From assembly GCF_014649775.1 (NCBI RefSeq), contig NZ_BMTR01000004.1, positions 1-64,000 of the forward strand: DNA of 64,000 nucleotides, written 5' to 3'. A program made the position numbers and the translations under genes. The notes under the pieces are model-generated. The model was not told the origin of the DNA. It did no database searches and saw nothing but the letters and a program-made list of their open reading frames with translations. This DNA comes from Streptomyces longisporoflavus. Its GTDB lineage: Bacteria; Actinomycetota; Actinomycetes; Streptomycetales; Streptomycetaceae. This document shows, in pieces, positions 15,849 through 24,269 of this stretch (positions are counted from its first letter, which is position 1; each line of letters starts with the position of its first letter).

Positions 15849-17735
15849 ATGCCCGCACCGCACCTGACCCTGCCGCCCACCGACCGCGTCCTGTCCCCGC
15901 TCACGGGCTGGACCCGGTCCCACTGGGAGGCGCTCGCCGACCGGCAGCTGGACGCGCTCGTCCCCTACGCCACGCCGAACTTCGCGCAGTTCCGGCTGCC
16001 GGGGCGCGGCAGTTGGTCGGGGGTGGTGTCGGACGGGCTCGAAGGCTACGCACGGTCATTCCTGCTCGCCTCTTTCCGGATCGCGGGGGCGGGCGGCGAG
16101 GTCGACCCCCACCTCCTGGAACGCTACGCGCAGGGTCTGACAACGGGCACGGACCGCGACGGCGCGGGCGGCGAGGCCTGGCCCGGACTCAGCGACTGCT
16201 CCCAGCAGATGGTGGAGGCCGCGTCGATCGCGATCGCCCTGCACGAGACCCGCCCCTGGATCTGGGACAAGCTCGACACCCGGGTCCAGGAGCGGGTCGT
16301 CGACTGGTTCTCCGGCTTCGTCGGCGGCAGGACGTGGGACAACAACTGGCGGCTCTTCCAGGTGGTGTCCGAGCAGTTCCTGGCCTCCGTGGGCGCCCCG
16401 TACAGCAAGGCCGACATCGACGGCGGCCTGGACCGCATCGAGGACTGGTACCGCGGCGGCGGCTGGTACACCGACGGCGACGGGCAGAACTTCGACTACT
16501 ACATCGGCTGGGCGATGCATCTGTACCCACTGCTGTGGGCGCGCATGGCCGGCGAGGACGACGGGGGCCGCGCCGAGGTATACCGCGAGCGCCTCGCACA
16601 GTTCCTCGCCACATACCCGCACTTCTTCGGCGCCGACGGAGCCCCCGTCCACCAGGGCCGCTCCCTCACCTACCGCTTCGCGGCGACCGCCCCCGTCTGG
16701 ATGGGCGCCCTCGCGAACTGCACGCCCCTGGCCCCCGGCCTCACCCGGCGCCTGGCCTCCGGCACCGCCCGGCACTTCGTGGAACGCGGCGTCCCGGACG
16801 AGCGGGGGCTGCTCCCGCTCGGCTGGTACGGGACGTTCCTGCCGGCCACCCAGGCCTACTCGGGTCCGGCGTCCCCGTACTGGGCCAGCAAGGGCTTCCT
16901 CGGCCTGCTCCTGCCCGCCGGGCACCCGGTGTGGACGGAACGCGAACTTCCGCTCCCCGTCGAGGAGTCCGACCAGTACACGGCGCTGCCCGAGCCCGGC
17001 TGGCTTCTGCACGGCACACGCCACGACGGCATCGTCCGCCTGGTCAACCACGGCAGCGACCACAACCCGCCGGAGGGCGAGGCCGCCGACGACCCGCACT
17101 ACGCCAAGTTCGGCTACTCGACGGCGACGGCCCCCGAAACCGCCCCGCGCGCCTGGCACCGCAACGTGGACAACCACTTCGCCCTGCTCGCGCCGGACGG
17201 CACCGCGTCCCGCCGGCGCCGGATCCACCCGGTGCGCTGCGCGGGACGCACGGCCGTCTCGCGCCACGACGCGCTGCTGCCGGGCACGCGGGACGAGTTC
17301 CCGATTCTGACGACCAGCGTGCTGCACGGCCCGTGGGAGATCCGCGTCCACCGTGTCACGGCCCCACGGGGTGTGACGGTACGCGAGGGCGGCCACGCGG
17401 TGGCCGACGAGGCACAGCCGTACGCCGAGCAGGGGCCCGGCTGGGCCCTCACCCGCACGGAAACCGGACTGACCAGCGCCCTGGTGGCCCTCCACGGCTG
17501 GAACGAGGAGACGGGCATCGCCCGCGAGGTGGCGGCCAACGCCTACGGGCCGCACTCGGCGACGCCCTACCTGATGTCCACTGGGCATCCGGGCGGACCC
17601 GGCGTCCACGTCACGCTCGTCGCCCTGTCCGGGGACACCGTCCGCCCGGCGGCGTTGCGGGAGTCCATCGCGTGCACGGTGGAGGGCGTCACCGTCCACG
17701 TCCGCTTTTCCGACGGCACCGAGCTGGAGCTGTGA
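15849..17735 (+). CDS. DUF2264 domain protein
   Basis: This is a 628-residue protein whose N-terminal half matches DUF2264 (TGWTRSHWEALADRQLDALVPYATPNFAQ; later FDYYIGWAMHLYPLLWARM), an alpha/alpha-barrel family often encoded next to polysaccharide-degradation genes. The C-terminal part is beta-rich. No signal peptide is seen, so it probably acts in the cytoplasm on imported oligosaccharides, possibly unsaturated products of the adjacent PL8 lyase. That role is inferred from position. It converges with the GAF gene, whose stop is two bases beyond. Confidence 0.85.
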   Translation: MPAPHLTLPPTDRVLSPLTGWTRSHWEALADRQLDALVPYATPNFAQFRLPGRGSWSGVVSDGLEGYARSFLLASFRIAGAGGEVDPHLLERYAQGLTTGTDRDGAGGEAWPGLSDCSQQMVEAASIAIALHETRPWIWDKLDTRVQERVVDWFSGFVGGRTWDNNWRLFQVVSEQFLASVGAPYSKADIDGGLDRIEDWYRGGGWYTDGDGQNFDYYIGWAMHLYPLLWARMAGEDDGGRAEVYRERLAQFLATYPHFFGADGAPVHQGRSLTYRFAATAPVWMGALANCTPLAPGLTRRLASGTARHFVERGVPDERGLLPLGWYGTFLPATQAYSGPASPYWASKGFLGLLLPAGHPVWTERELPLPVEESDQYTALPEPGWLLHGTRHDGIVRLVNHGSDHNPPEGEAADDPHYAKFGYSTATAPETAPRAWHRNVDNHFALLAPDGTASRRRRIHPVRCAGRTAVSRHDALLPGTRDEFPILTTSVLHGPWEIRVHRVTAPRGVTVREGGHAVADEAQPYAEQGPGWALTRTETGLTSALVALHGWNEETGIAREVAANAYGPHSATPYLMSTGHPGGPGVHVTLVALSGDTVRPAALRESIACTVEGVTVHVRFSDGTELEL

Positions 17736-17736
17736 G

Positions 17737-18261
17737 TCAGATCCCGCCGTCCTCCCGGCGGTGGATCTGCTCGATCAGCTCCGCCGCCATCGCCTTGATC
17801 GTCTCGAGGCCCGACCTGCCCCACGGCCGCGGCTCGACGTCCACGACACAGACCGTGCCGAGTGCTGTGCCCGTGCGGTCGATGAGCGGGGCGCCCAGAT
17901 AGGAGCGGATCCCGATCTCGTCGACCACGGGATTCCCCGCGAACCGCGGATAGTCGCGGACGTCCTCGAGGACCAGCGCCTTGCGCCGCACGACGACATG
18001 CGGGCAGTAGCCGTGATCACGCGCCATGTAGCGGGACACCGTGTCGTCACGGGCGTGCAGCCCCGCGAAGAACTGCCGGTTCTCGTCGATGAAGTTGACC
18101 ATGGAGTACGGAGCGCCGGTGACCACGGCGAGCCGGTCGGCGAAGGCGTCGAAGGCGAGGTCGGGGCGCAGGCCTATGCCGAGCCTGCGCAGCCGCCGTG
18201 CCCGGCTCGGCGCCTCCTTGTCGACGGGCGTGAGCAGCAGATGCGCTGTCGTGTCGTACAT
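17737..18261 (-). CDS. GAF domain protein of the conservon
   Basis: This is a 174-residue protein consisting almost wholly of one GAF domain (FADRLAVVTGAPYSMVNFID through LGTVCVVDVEPRPW). Its ATG overlaps the cvnD stop by one base (TGATG), so it is the fifth translated gene of the conservon. GAF domains bind small ligands or haem and often pair with signalling modules. In other conservons the extra downstream genes are commonly cytochromes P450, so a GAF protein in this position is a less usual partner. Ligand unknown. Confidence 0.85.
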   Translation of the reverse strand: MYDTTAHLLLTPVDKEAPSRARRLRRLGIGLRPDLAFDAFADRLAVVTGAPYSMVNFIDENRQFFAGLHARDDTVSRYMARDHGYCPHVVVRRKALVLEDVRDYPRFAGNPVVDEIGIRSYLGAPLIDRTGTALGTVCVVDVEPRPWGRSGLETIKAMAAELIEQIHRREDGGI

Positions 18262-18857
18262 CAGGTGTGGGCTCCGTAGCTCGGGGCGGCCGGGGCGTGG
18301 GCGAGGAGGTGCTTGACGAGGGTGAGGAGCGTCGCGATCCCCGAGCTTGAGATCCGCGCGTCGCACCGCACGACGGGCACCCGGGGGTCGAGGTCGATGG
18401 CGGAGCGCACTTCTTCGGGTTCGTAGCGGTAGCCGCCGTCGAATTCGTTGATCGCGACGATGAAGCCCATGCCGCGCTGCTCGAAGAAGTCGACGGCCGC
18501 GAAGCAGTCCTCCAGGCGGCGGGTGTCGGCGAGGACGACCGCGCCGAGCGCGCCTTCGGAGAGTTCGTCCCACATGAACCAGAAGCGTTCCTGGCCGGGC
18601 GTCCCGAAGAGGTAGAGCACATGACCCGGATCGAGGGTGATGCGCCCGAAGTCCATGGCCACGGTCGTCGTGGTCTTGTTCTCGACACCCGTCAGATCGT
18701 CGGTGCCCTCGCTGACGGTGGTCAGGAGCTCCTCCGTACTGAGCGGCGCGATCTCGCTCACCGCGCCCGTGAAGGTCGTCTTGCCGACCCCGAAACCGCC
18801 CGCGATCAGGATCTTCAGCGCGGTGGGGAAGGGGTCAGAGCTGTCGTCGTAGTCCAT
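18261..18857 (-). CDS. cvnD: Conservon GTP/ATP-binding protein CvnD
   Basis: This 198-residue small GTPase-like protein is the fourth gene of the conservon. The P-loop GGFGVGKTTFTG is at about residues 16-27, a G3-like segment sits near LYLFGTPGQERFWFMWDEL, and a G4-like NEFDGG follows. In the S. coelicolor conservon model the CvnA-D proteins form a membrane-associated complex resembling eukaryotic G-protein signalling. Its start overlaps the end of cvnC by 23 bases. Confidence 0.93.
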   Translation of the reverse strand: MDYDDSSDPFPTALKILIAGGFGVGKTTFTGAVSEIAPLSTEELLTTVSEGTDDLTGVENKTTTTVAMDFGRITLDPGHVLYLFGTPGQERFWFMWDELSEGALGAVVLADTRRLEDCFAAVDFFEQRGMGFIVAINEFDGGYRYEPEEVRSAIDLDPRVPVVRCDARISSSGIATLLTLVKHLLAHAPAAPSYGAHT

Positions 18858-19212
18858 CGAGCACTGCCTCCAACAGGGACCGGTCGGTGGGGTTGTGGTA
18901 GAAGTCCGGGGCTCTCAGGGTGAGGGCCCCGCAGTCGACGAGATCGGAGAGCAGCACCTTGGTCACGACCGCGGGCAGCTTCAGCTGCGCCGCGATCTCC
19001 GCGACCGATGTCGGTGCCGCGCAGAGTCCGAGCGCTGCCGTGTGATCAGGCCCCTGGTAGCCGATGACCGGTCCTCCGGTGGCCATCACCTGGGTCAGCA
19101 GGTCCATCTGGGCGGTCGGCCGGGTCCGTCCGTCGCTGACCGTGTAGGGGCGGACGAGCCGTCCGGCGGATTCGTCGAGCCATGGCCCGTCGTGCGGGGC
19201 CGCCACGCTCAA
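18835..19212 (-). CDS. cvnC: Conservon protein CvnC (DUF742)
   Basis: This 125-residue DUF742 protein has the typical opening RLVRPYTVSDGRTRP and a C-terminal winged-helix-like region (SVAEIAAQLKLPAVVTKVLLSDLVDCG). The start is TTG in a TTGA overlap with the cvnB stop; GTG at 19206 is an alternative. It is the third gene of the conservon and a partner of CvnB and CvnD. Confidence 0.92.
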   Translation of the reverse strand: MSVAAPHDGPWLDESAGRLVRPYTVSDGRTRPTAQMDLLTQVMATGGPVIGYQGPDHTAALGLCAAPTSVAEIAAQLKLPAVVTKVLLSDLVDCGALTLRAPDFYHNPTDRSLLEAVLDGLRRQL

Positions 19213-19643
19213 TGCCTCATCGGCGCGGGTTCGCCGGCGAGCTGCCGGGGGGCGGTCATCAGGTAGGGGCGCACGCTCTTGACCAGCATCGCCATTTCGT
19301 AGCCGAGCACCGCCGCGTCCGCGTCGCGCCCGGCGAGCACCGCCAGACAGGTGCCCGAGCCCGCCGTGGAGACGAACAGGAGGGTGGAGTCGAGTTCCAC
19401 GACGACCTGGCGTACGTCGCCGCCGTCGCCGAACCGGATCCCGGCGCTGCGCCCCAGTGAGTAGAGCCCGGAGGCCAGGGCCGCCATGTGGTCGGCGCTG
19501 TCCGGGTCGAGGCCGTGGACCGACTTCACGAGTCCGTCGGAGGAGAGCAGGACCGCGCTGTGGGTGTGCGGCACGCGCTGCACGAGTCCGCTCATCAGCC
19601 AGTCGAGGTCGGAAACCTGCCCTGTCGGCGCATCGCTCACCAT
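19209..19643 (-). CDS. cvnB: Conservon roadblock/LC7 protein CvnB
   Basis: This 144-residue roadblock/LC7-domain protein has the typical opening DLDWLMSGLVQRVPHTHSAVLLSSDGL. ATG at 19643 (MVSDAPTG) is chosen because the domain begins right after it; the frame is open upstream but that part is Pro/Thr/His-rich and lacks homology. MglB-type proteins of this fold regulate small GTPases, which suits a role with CvnD. Confidence 0.92.
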   Translation of the reverse strand: MVSDAPTGQVSDLDWLMSGLVQRVPHTHSAVLLSSDGLVKSVHGLDPDSADHMAALASGLYSLGRSAGIRFGDGGDVRQVVVELDSTLLFVSTAGSGTCLAVLAGRDADAAVLGYEMAMLVKSVRPYLMTAPRQLAGEPAPMRH

Positions 19644-19713
19644 GGTGGATCGACTCCTTGCGGTACGAGGGTCTGCCGCAGCAGATGTGGGGGTGGCCGG
19701 GTGGTGGTGGGGT

Positions 19714-21543
19714 TCAGCCACCCTGGTCGCCTGCGTCAGTGGGGACGTTGAGGTCGGATTCGGGTGCCGGGTCACGCGTGTCCTGTGCGGCGGCGAGCCC
19801 GATGCCGCGCTGGAAGGCGGCCATCAGGCCCGGGTCGTGGCCGACGTGGTGCTCGCTGTCCGGGCGGGGCGCGGGCGCCTCCCGCAGTTGGGGCGCGATG
19901 TGTTCCTGGGCGCGCCGCTTGGGCAATTGGGGCTTGCCGACCCGGCCGCGTACGACGCCGTTGAGGGGGGTCGGCGGTGTCCCGGCATGCTCGGCGACGG
20001 CCTGCCGGTCCTCCGGCCGGATGCCGGGCACGGCTTCGGCCGGGGTCGGCCTGCCCTCCCTGCCGCGCACGGGCAGCGGTGCGGGCGCGGAGCCGTTCGC
20101 CGTGACGCCGTTCACCGCGGAGCCGTTCACCGGAGCGCCGTTCACCGCAGCGCCGTTCACCGCGGGGGCGTGCGGGGTGCTCGACGGCGCGTTCTGCTGC
20201 GGCCTGCGCGCCGCGGGGACCGGTTCCGGGCGGGGGGCCGCCGCGGGCGCGGGTGCCGTTTCCCGTACGCCGCCGGGGGCGGCCGGCTGCGCGGCTTGCT
20301 GCGGGAGCCCGGCGGGGACGGCCTCGTTCGGCGGCTCGGCGCCCAGGAGGACCTGCGGCAGGATCAGTACGGCCTGCACACCGCCGTAGATGTTGGTCTG
20401 GAGGCGCACCGCGATGCCGTGCCTGCGGGCGAGCGCGGAGACGACGTAGAGGCCGATCCGCCCGTCCTGGAGGAGGCTCGCGACGTTGACCTGGTCCGGG
20501 TCGGCGAGCAGATGGTTCATCTTGTTCTGCTCGGTCAGCGGCATGCCGAGCCCGCGGTCCTCGACCTCGACGGCTAGCCCGGCCGTCACCAGATTGGCGC
20601 GCAGCAGGACCTGGGTGTGCGGGGCGGAGAACACCGTGGCGTTCTCGACGAGTTCGGCGAGGAGGTGGATGACGTCGGCGACGGCGTGGCCGCGCAGGGT
20701 GCCCGCGATCGGCGGCACCAGTTTGACGCGCGAGTACTGCTCGACCTCCGCGATGGCCGAGCGGAGCACCTCCGTCATGGAGACCGGGTTGCTCCACTGG
20801 CGGCGCGAGATGGCGCCGCCGAGGACGGCGAGGTTCTCGGCGTGCCTGCGGATGCGGGTGGCCAGGTGGTCGACGTGGAAGAGGCCCTTGAGCAGGTCCG
20901 GGTCCTCGACGTCGTTCTCCAGGTCGTCGAGGATGGAGATCTCGCGGTGTACGAGGGACTGCAGCCGCCGGGCCAGATTGACGAAGACCTCGACCTTCTG
21001 TTCGCTGCCCGCGTGGCTGGAGAGCTGCGAGGCCTGCACGACGGCGGTGACGGCGACGTCCTGGGCCCGGGAGAGCTCGTCGGCGAGCAGCCCGAACTCG
21101 TCGCCTTCCCCTGCGGTTCTGGTCGACACTCTGCGCGGGGGCGGTCCGTCGCCGCGGCGCAGCTTCTCGACGACTTCGCGCAGTTCGGCCTGGCCGCGGG
21201 CGGTGGTGCGGCGCAGGGTGCCGACGCGCTCGCGTACGGAGGCCGCGGTGCGGTCGGCGGCGACGGCGGCGATCACGATGCTGGCCAGGCTGATGGCCCC
21301 GGCGATGCCGAGTACGAGAAGGAGCGCCGGTTCGAGCGGGCCGGGGGCCGCGCGGACGATGTACAGCACGGCGGCGCCGGCGCAGAGCACCACCGCGACG
21401 ACGGGCAGTACGGCGATGCGCAGGAGCTGCGGCCGTATCCGGGCCTCGGGCAGCGGCGCGGTGGGTCGGCTCCCGGGCTTCCCGTGCCTGCCGCCGCCCT
21501 CACGGCGGTCTGCGCGGGCGGCCGGTGCACGAAGGTGAGACAT
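19714..21543 (-). CDS. cvnA: Conservon sensor histidine-kinase-like protein CvnA
   Basis: This 609-residue protein has two transmembrane segments (about residues 40-85), a HAMP-like/coiled region, and a GHKL-type ATPase domain (LAELVENATVFSAPHTQV, then VEVEDRGLGMPLTEQNKMN). These domains resemble nitrate/sulfonate sensor kinases. The C-terminal 200 residues are Pro/Ala-rich and contain a VNGA/VNGS repeat. It heads the conservon operon, with about 70 bases to cvnB. CvnA proteins act as membrane sensors; phosphotransfer to a response regulator has not been assigned to the family with certainty. Confidence 0.92.
   Translation of the reverse strand: MSHLRAPAARADRREGGGRHGKPGSRPTAPLPEARIRPQLLRIAVLPVVAVVLCAGAAVLYIVRAAPGPLEPALLLVLGIAGAISLASIVIAAVAADRTAASVRERVGTLRRTTARGQAELREVVEKLRRGDGPPPRRVSTRTAGEGDEFGLLADELSRAQDVAVTAVVQASQLSSHAGSEQKVEVFVNLARRLQSLVHREISILDDLENDVEDPDLLKGLFHVDHLATRIRRHAENLAVLGGAISRRQWSNPVSMTEVLRSAIAEVEQYSRVKLVPPIAGTLRGHAVADVIHLLAELVENATVFSAPHTQVLLRANLVTAGLAVEVEDRGLGMPLTEQNKMNHLLADPDQVNVASLLQDGRIGLYVVSALARRHGIAVRLQTNIYGGVQAVLILPQVLLGAEPPNEAVPAGLPQQAAQPAAPGGVRETAPAPAAAPRPEPVPAARRPQQNAPSSTPHAPAVNGAAVNGAPVNGSAVNGVTANGSAPAPLPVRGREGRPTPAEAVPGIRPEDRQAVAEHAGTPPTPLNGVVRGRVGKPQLPKRRAQEHIAPQLREAPAPRPDSEHHVGHDPGLMAAFQRGIGLAAAQDTRDPAPESDLNVPTDAGDQGG
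20098..20166 (-). repeat. 15-bp tandem repeat in the cvnA tail
   Basis: Four to five 15-base units encode Val-Asn-Gly-Ala/Ser-Ala/Pro in the disordered C-terminal tail of CvnA. Units preserve frame and differ at one to three bases. Confidence 0.8.
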
Positions 21544-21857
21544 CAGCGTCCTCGGTCAGGGAGCGGGCTCCGACGGGCGCGCGACGCGTGGCTTCGCGGC
21601 ATCGCCGTACCGGGCGGGAGGGCACAGGCGTGGGAGCCGTCATGATCCCTGCGTCGACCGGCGGACACTCACGGTAGTCACCAACGCTTCAAGTGCGTGG
21701 GGCAGTTGACAAAGTCCGGCACTCGGCGTCCCGCTCTGGTATGACACCTCGCACGGTCGTCCGATTACGGTAGGAACTCGGCCCCGTATTACGACAGAAA
21801 CCGATCGCCTCTCGAATCCTGTTGAGAATCCGCCGCCGCTTGACAAGAGTCGGCGAT
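21544..21857. other. Divergent intergenic region (conservon / YCII gene)
   Basis: These 314 bases separate the divergent cvnA and YCII-type genes and must hold both promoters. TTGACA words occur on the plus strand at 21706 and 21840, but neither has a -10 at suitable spacing. I see no strong palindrome. Confidence 0.4.
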
Positions 21858-22406
21858 ATGTATTTCTTCTGCTATCACCGCGACCGGTCCGGTTCCCGCG
21901 CGTTGCGCGAAGAACTCACCGAGGCCCACTGGTCCTACATGGACCAGTACGCGGCCAACCTGATCGCGCGCGGCCCGACATTCGCCCCCGACGGCGAAAC
22001 ACCCACCGGCAGCGTGCACATAGTCGACCTGCCCGATTCCGCCGCTGCCCGCGGGTTCGCCTTCGACGAGCCCAACTACCAGGCGGGCGCCTACCGGGAC
22101 GTGCTGCTGCGCCGTTGGCGCAACACGCTGGGGCGCACCATGTGGGAGTTCCCCGGCGGCGCTACGGGCGGCAACCGGTACCTGGTCATCGGCCTCGGCT
22201 CGGGGCACCGCGCCGACCTGGACGTGCCGCCCGGCCGGGACGATCTCATCGCGTACGGGCCACTGCTCGGCGACGACGGCACCACCTGGGTGGGGACGGC
22301 CGCGCTGGTCCGGGCGGCGGATCCGGACGCGGCACGCGCCGTCCTGGTCCCGGGCAGGTACGCCGGGATCGAGGTGCACGACTGGGAGTTCGGCGGGCGG
22401 AGGTGA
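21858..22406 (+). CDS. YCII-related domain protein (tandem)
   Basis: This is a 182-residue protein with two dimeric alpha/beta-barrel YCII-like halves. The first runs MYFFCYHRDRSGSRALREEL to AFAFDEPNYQAGAYRDVLLRRW; the second follows, with GNRYLVIGLGSG and DPDAARAVL. Conserved Asp/His positions that in YciI form a putative active site lie in the first half. ATG at 21858 is chosen because homology begins there; a start 12 codons upstream is possible. Function is unknown; YCII proteins include dehalogenase-like and catabolic enzymes. Confidence 0.75.
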   Translation: MYFFCYHRDRSGSRALREELTEAHWSYMDQYAANLIARGPTFAPDGETPTGSVHIVDLPDSAAARGFAFDEPNYQAGAYRDVLLRRWRNTLGRTMWEFPGGATGGNRYLVIGLGSGHRADLDVPPGRDDLIAYGPLLGDDGTTWVGTAALVRAADPDAARAVLVPGRYAGIEVHDWEFGGRR

Positions 22407-22661
22407 GCGCGGAAGAACAGGCGCGGCGCGGCAAATGGGCCCGGCTGCCCCATTGTGGCACCCGGGCCGCCCCGACATGACACGGAACGGACAACTGGGC
22501 GTCCGTAGCGGTGAAATACCGGCGGAACCGTGAAGACGACCACGGATGTGCTGCAATATCCGTCATCACAACAGGTGATGGTTGACGTGGACGTGCACCG
22601 GTGCGGGTAGACGCGATTCTCCTCGTACGGAAGCCGACGCGTCAGGTGAAGCGAGGCATCA

Positions 22662-24224
22662 GTGATGTCAGTGCAGAAGCTGCGGGGCGCCGGAAGCCAG
22701 CCGGGGTTCTTCCGGGAGCTGGTCGAATCCTCACAGGACGCGATCCTCATGAAGACCCTCGACGGCCAGATCACTTTCTGGAACGCGGCAGCCCAACGGC
22801 TCTACGGATACGCGCCCGAAGACGTCATCGGCAGCCACGTCGGCATGCTCCTGCCCCCCGACCTCAAGGACGAGGAAGCCGGCCTGCTCGAACAGATCGC
22901 CCGCGGCGTGCGGGTCGAGCACTACGAGACCCGCCGGACGGCCAGCGACGGCCGCGTCCTGGACGTCGACGTGACCCTGTGGCCGATCCGCACCCGCGAC
23001 GGCTCCATCACCGCCGTCTGCTCGCTCATGCGCGACATCACCGCCCGCAAGAGGGCCGAAGCGGAGCTCACACGACTGCACGCGCAGCAGCGGCAGATCT
23101 CCCTCGCCCTCAACCTGATGGGCAACGCACGCCAGATCCCCGGTGCTTTGGCGGCCAGCCGTTATCTGCCCTCGACCCAGGGGCAGGGGGTCGGCGGCGA
23201 CTGGTTCGACCTGATCGATCTGGGCGCCGGGCGCGTCGGGGTCTTCGTCGGGGACGTGATGGGGCGCGGCATGGACGCGGCGGTGGTGATGGGGCAACTG
23301 CGCTCGGCGGCGCGTGCCCTGGCCCTGGCGGGCCTGCCGCCGTGCGAGGTGATGCAGACGCTGGACGCGTTCACGCGTGACCTGCCCGAGCCGTTCGTCA
23401 CCTGCGTCTATCTGGAGGCGGACCCCGCCAGGGGCGAGATGACGGTGTGCTCGGCCGGCCACCTGCCGGTCCTCCTCATCGAACCGGACGCGACGGTGAG
23501 TGCGCTGCCGGTGCCGACCGGTATCCCCCTCGGGGTGGGCGGGGTGCCGCACCAGCAGGTCCGCCTGCCGCTACGGGCCGGTACGACCCTGACCCTCTAC
23601 ACCGACGGCCTGGTGGAGACGGCGAGCAGCGACATCGAACAGCGGCTGAAGCTGATGACCACCATGCTGGAGGACGCCTTCGCCACGACCGGCGGCGGTC
23701 TGGAGACCGCCGCCGACCGCGTCCTGCACACGCTGGTGCCGGACACCGACACCTACGCCGACGACGTGACCCTGCTGCTCGTCAGTTTCCCCACGGCGCC
23801 CCTGGAGACCGCGGAGACGGCCCTCGACTGCGAGGCGGTCTCGGTCCCGGCAGGACGGCGGTTCCTGCGGGCGAAGCTGGAGGAGTGGGGGCTCACGGAT
23901 CATGCCGACACGGCGCTCCTGCTGACCTCGGAACTTTTGACCAACGCGTTCCGGCACGCGCGGGGGCCGTTCAATCTGCGGGTGTGGCACAGCGTCCGCG
24001 AACTGGGCGTGGAGATCACCGACCGCAGTACGCCGCGGCCGCGCGCCCGGCTCGCCGCCAGTACGGAGGAGGACGGCCGCGGGCTGTGCCTGGTCGAAGC
24101 CCTCGCGGACGCCTGGGGCACCCGGCCGTGCGCCACCGGCAAGACCGTGTGGTTCACCACGCTGATCGCGTCGGCCGACCGGGATGCCGCTGTGCCGCCC
24201 GCCCTGACGCCCTCGTCCGGCTGA
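22662..24224 (+). CDS. PAS-SpoIIE phosphatase-HATPase regulator
   Basis: This is a 520-residue three-module protein. A PAS domain (about residues 15-140; SQDAILMKTLDGQITFWNAA) is followed by a PP2C/SpoIIE serine phosphatase (about 165-380; GVGGDWFDLIDLGAGRVGVFVGDVMGRGMDAA with metal-binding Asp residues). A GHKL ATPase of the anti-sigma kinase type ends the protein (about 395-510; LLLTSELLTNAFRHARGPF). Such proteins control partner-switching of alternative sigma factors through anti-sigma antagonists. The start is GTG or the adjoining ATG (22665). It stands alone; its sensory ligand and partner are not encoded nearby. The 255 bases upstream hold a 6-bp inverted repeat (CATCAC/GTGATG, 22564-22580). 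Confidence 0.9.
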   Translation: MMSVQKLRGAGSQPGFFRELVESSQDAILMKTLDGQITFWNAAAQRLYGYAPEDVIGSHVGMLLPPDLKDEEAGLLEQIARGVRVEHYETRRTASDGRVLDVDVTLWPIRTRDGSITAVCSLMRDITARKRAEAELTRLHAQQRQISLALNLMGNARQIPGALAASRYLPSTQGQGVGGDWFDLIDLGAGRVGVFVGDVMGRGMDAAVVMGQLRSAARALALAGLPPCEVMQTLDAFTRDLPEPFVTCVYLEADPARGEMTVCSAGHLPVLLIEPDATVSALPVPTGIPLGVGGVPHQQVRLPLRAGTTLTLYTDGLVETASSDIEQRLKLMTTMLEDAFATTGGGLETAADRVLHTLVPDTDTYADDVTLLLVSFPTAPLETAETALDCEAVSVPAGRRFLRAKLEEWGLTDHADTALLLTSELLTNAFRHARGPFNLRVWHSVRELGVEITDRSTPRPRARLAASTEEDGRGLCLVEALADAWGTRPCATGKTVWFTTLIASADRDAAVPPALTPSSG

Positions 24225-24269
24225 CACGGCCTGGGGGGCGGCGCGCCGCACGCGGCCGCCCCGGAAGCG

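Noticed and set aside
21706..21845. TTGACA words as promoter -35 elements for the YCII gene
   Set aside because: Neither word has a -10-like hexamer at 16-19 bases; the second would put the -10 inside the gene.
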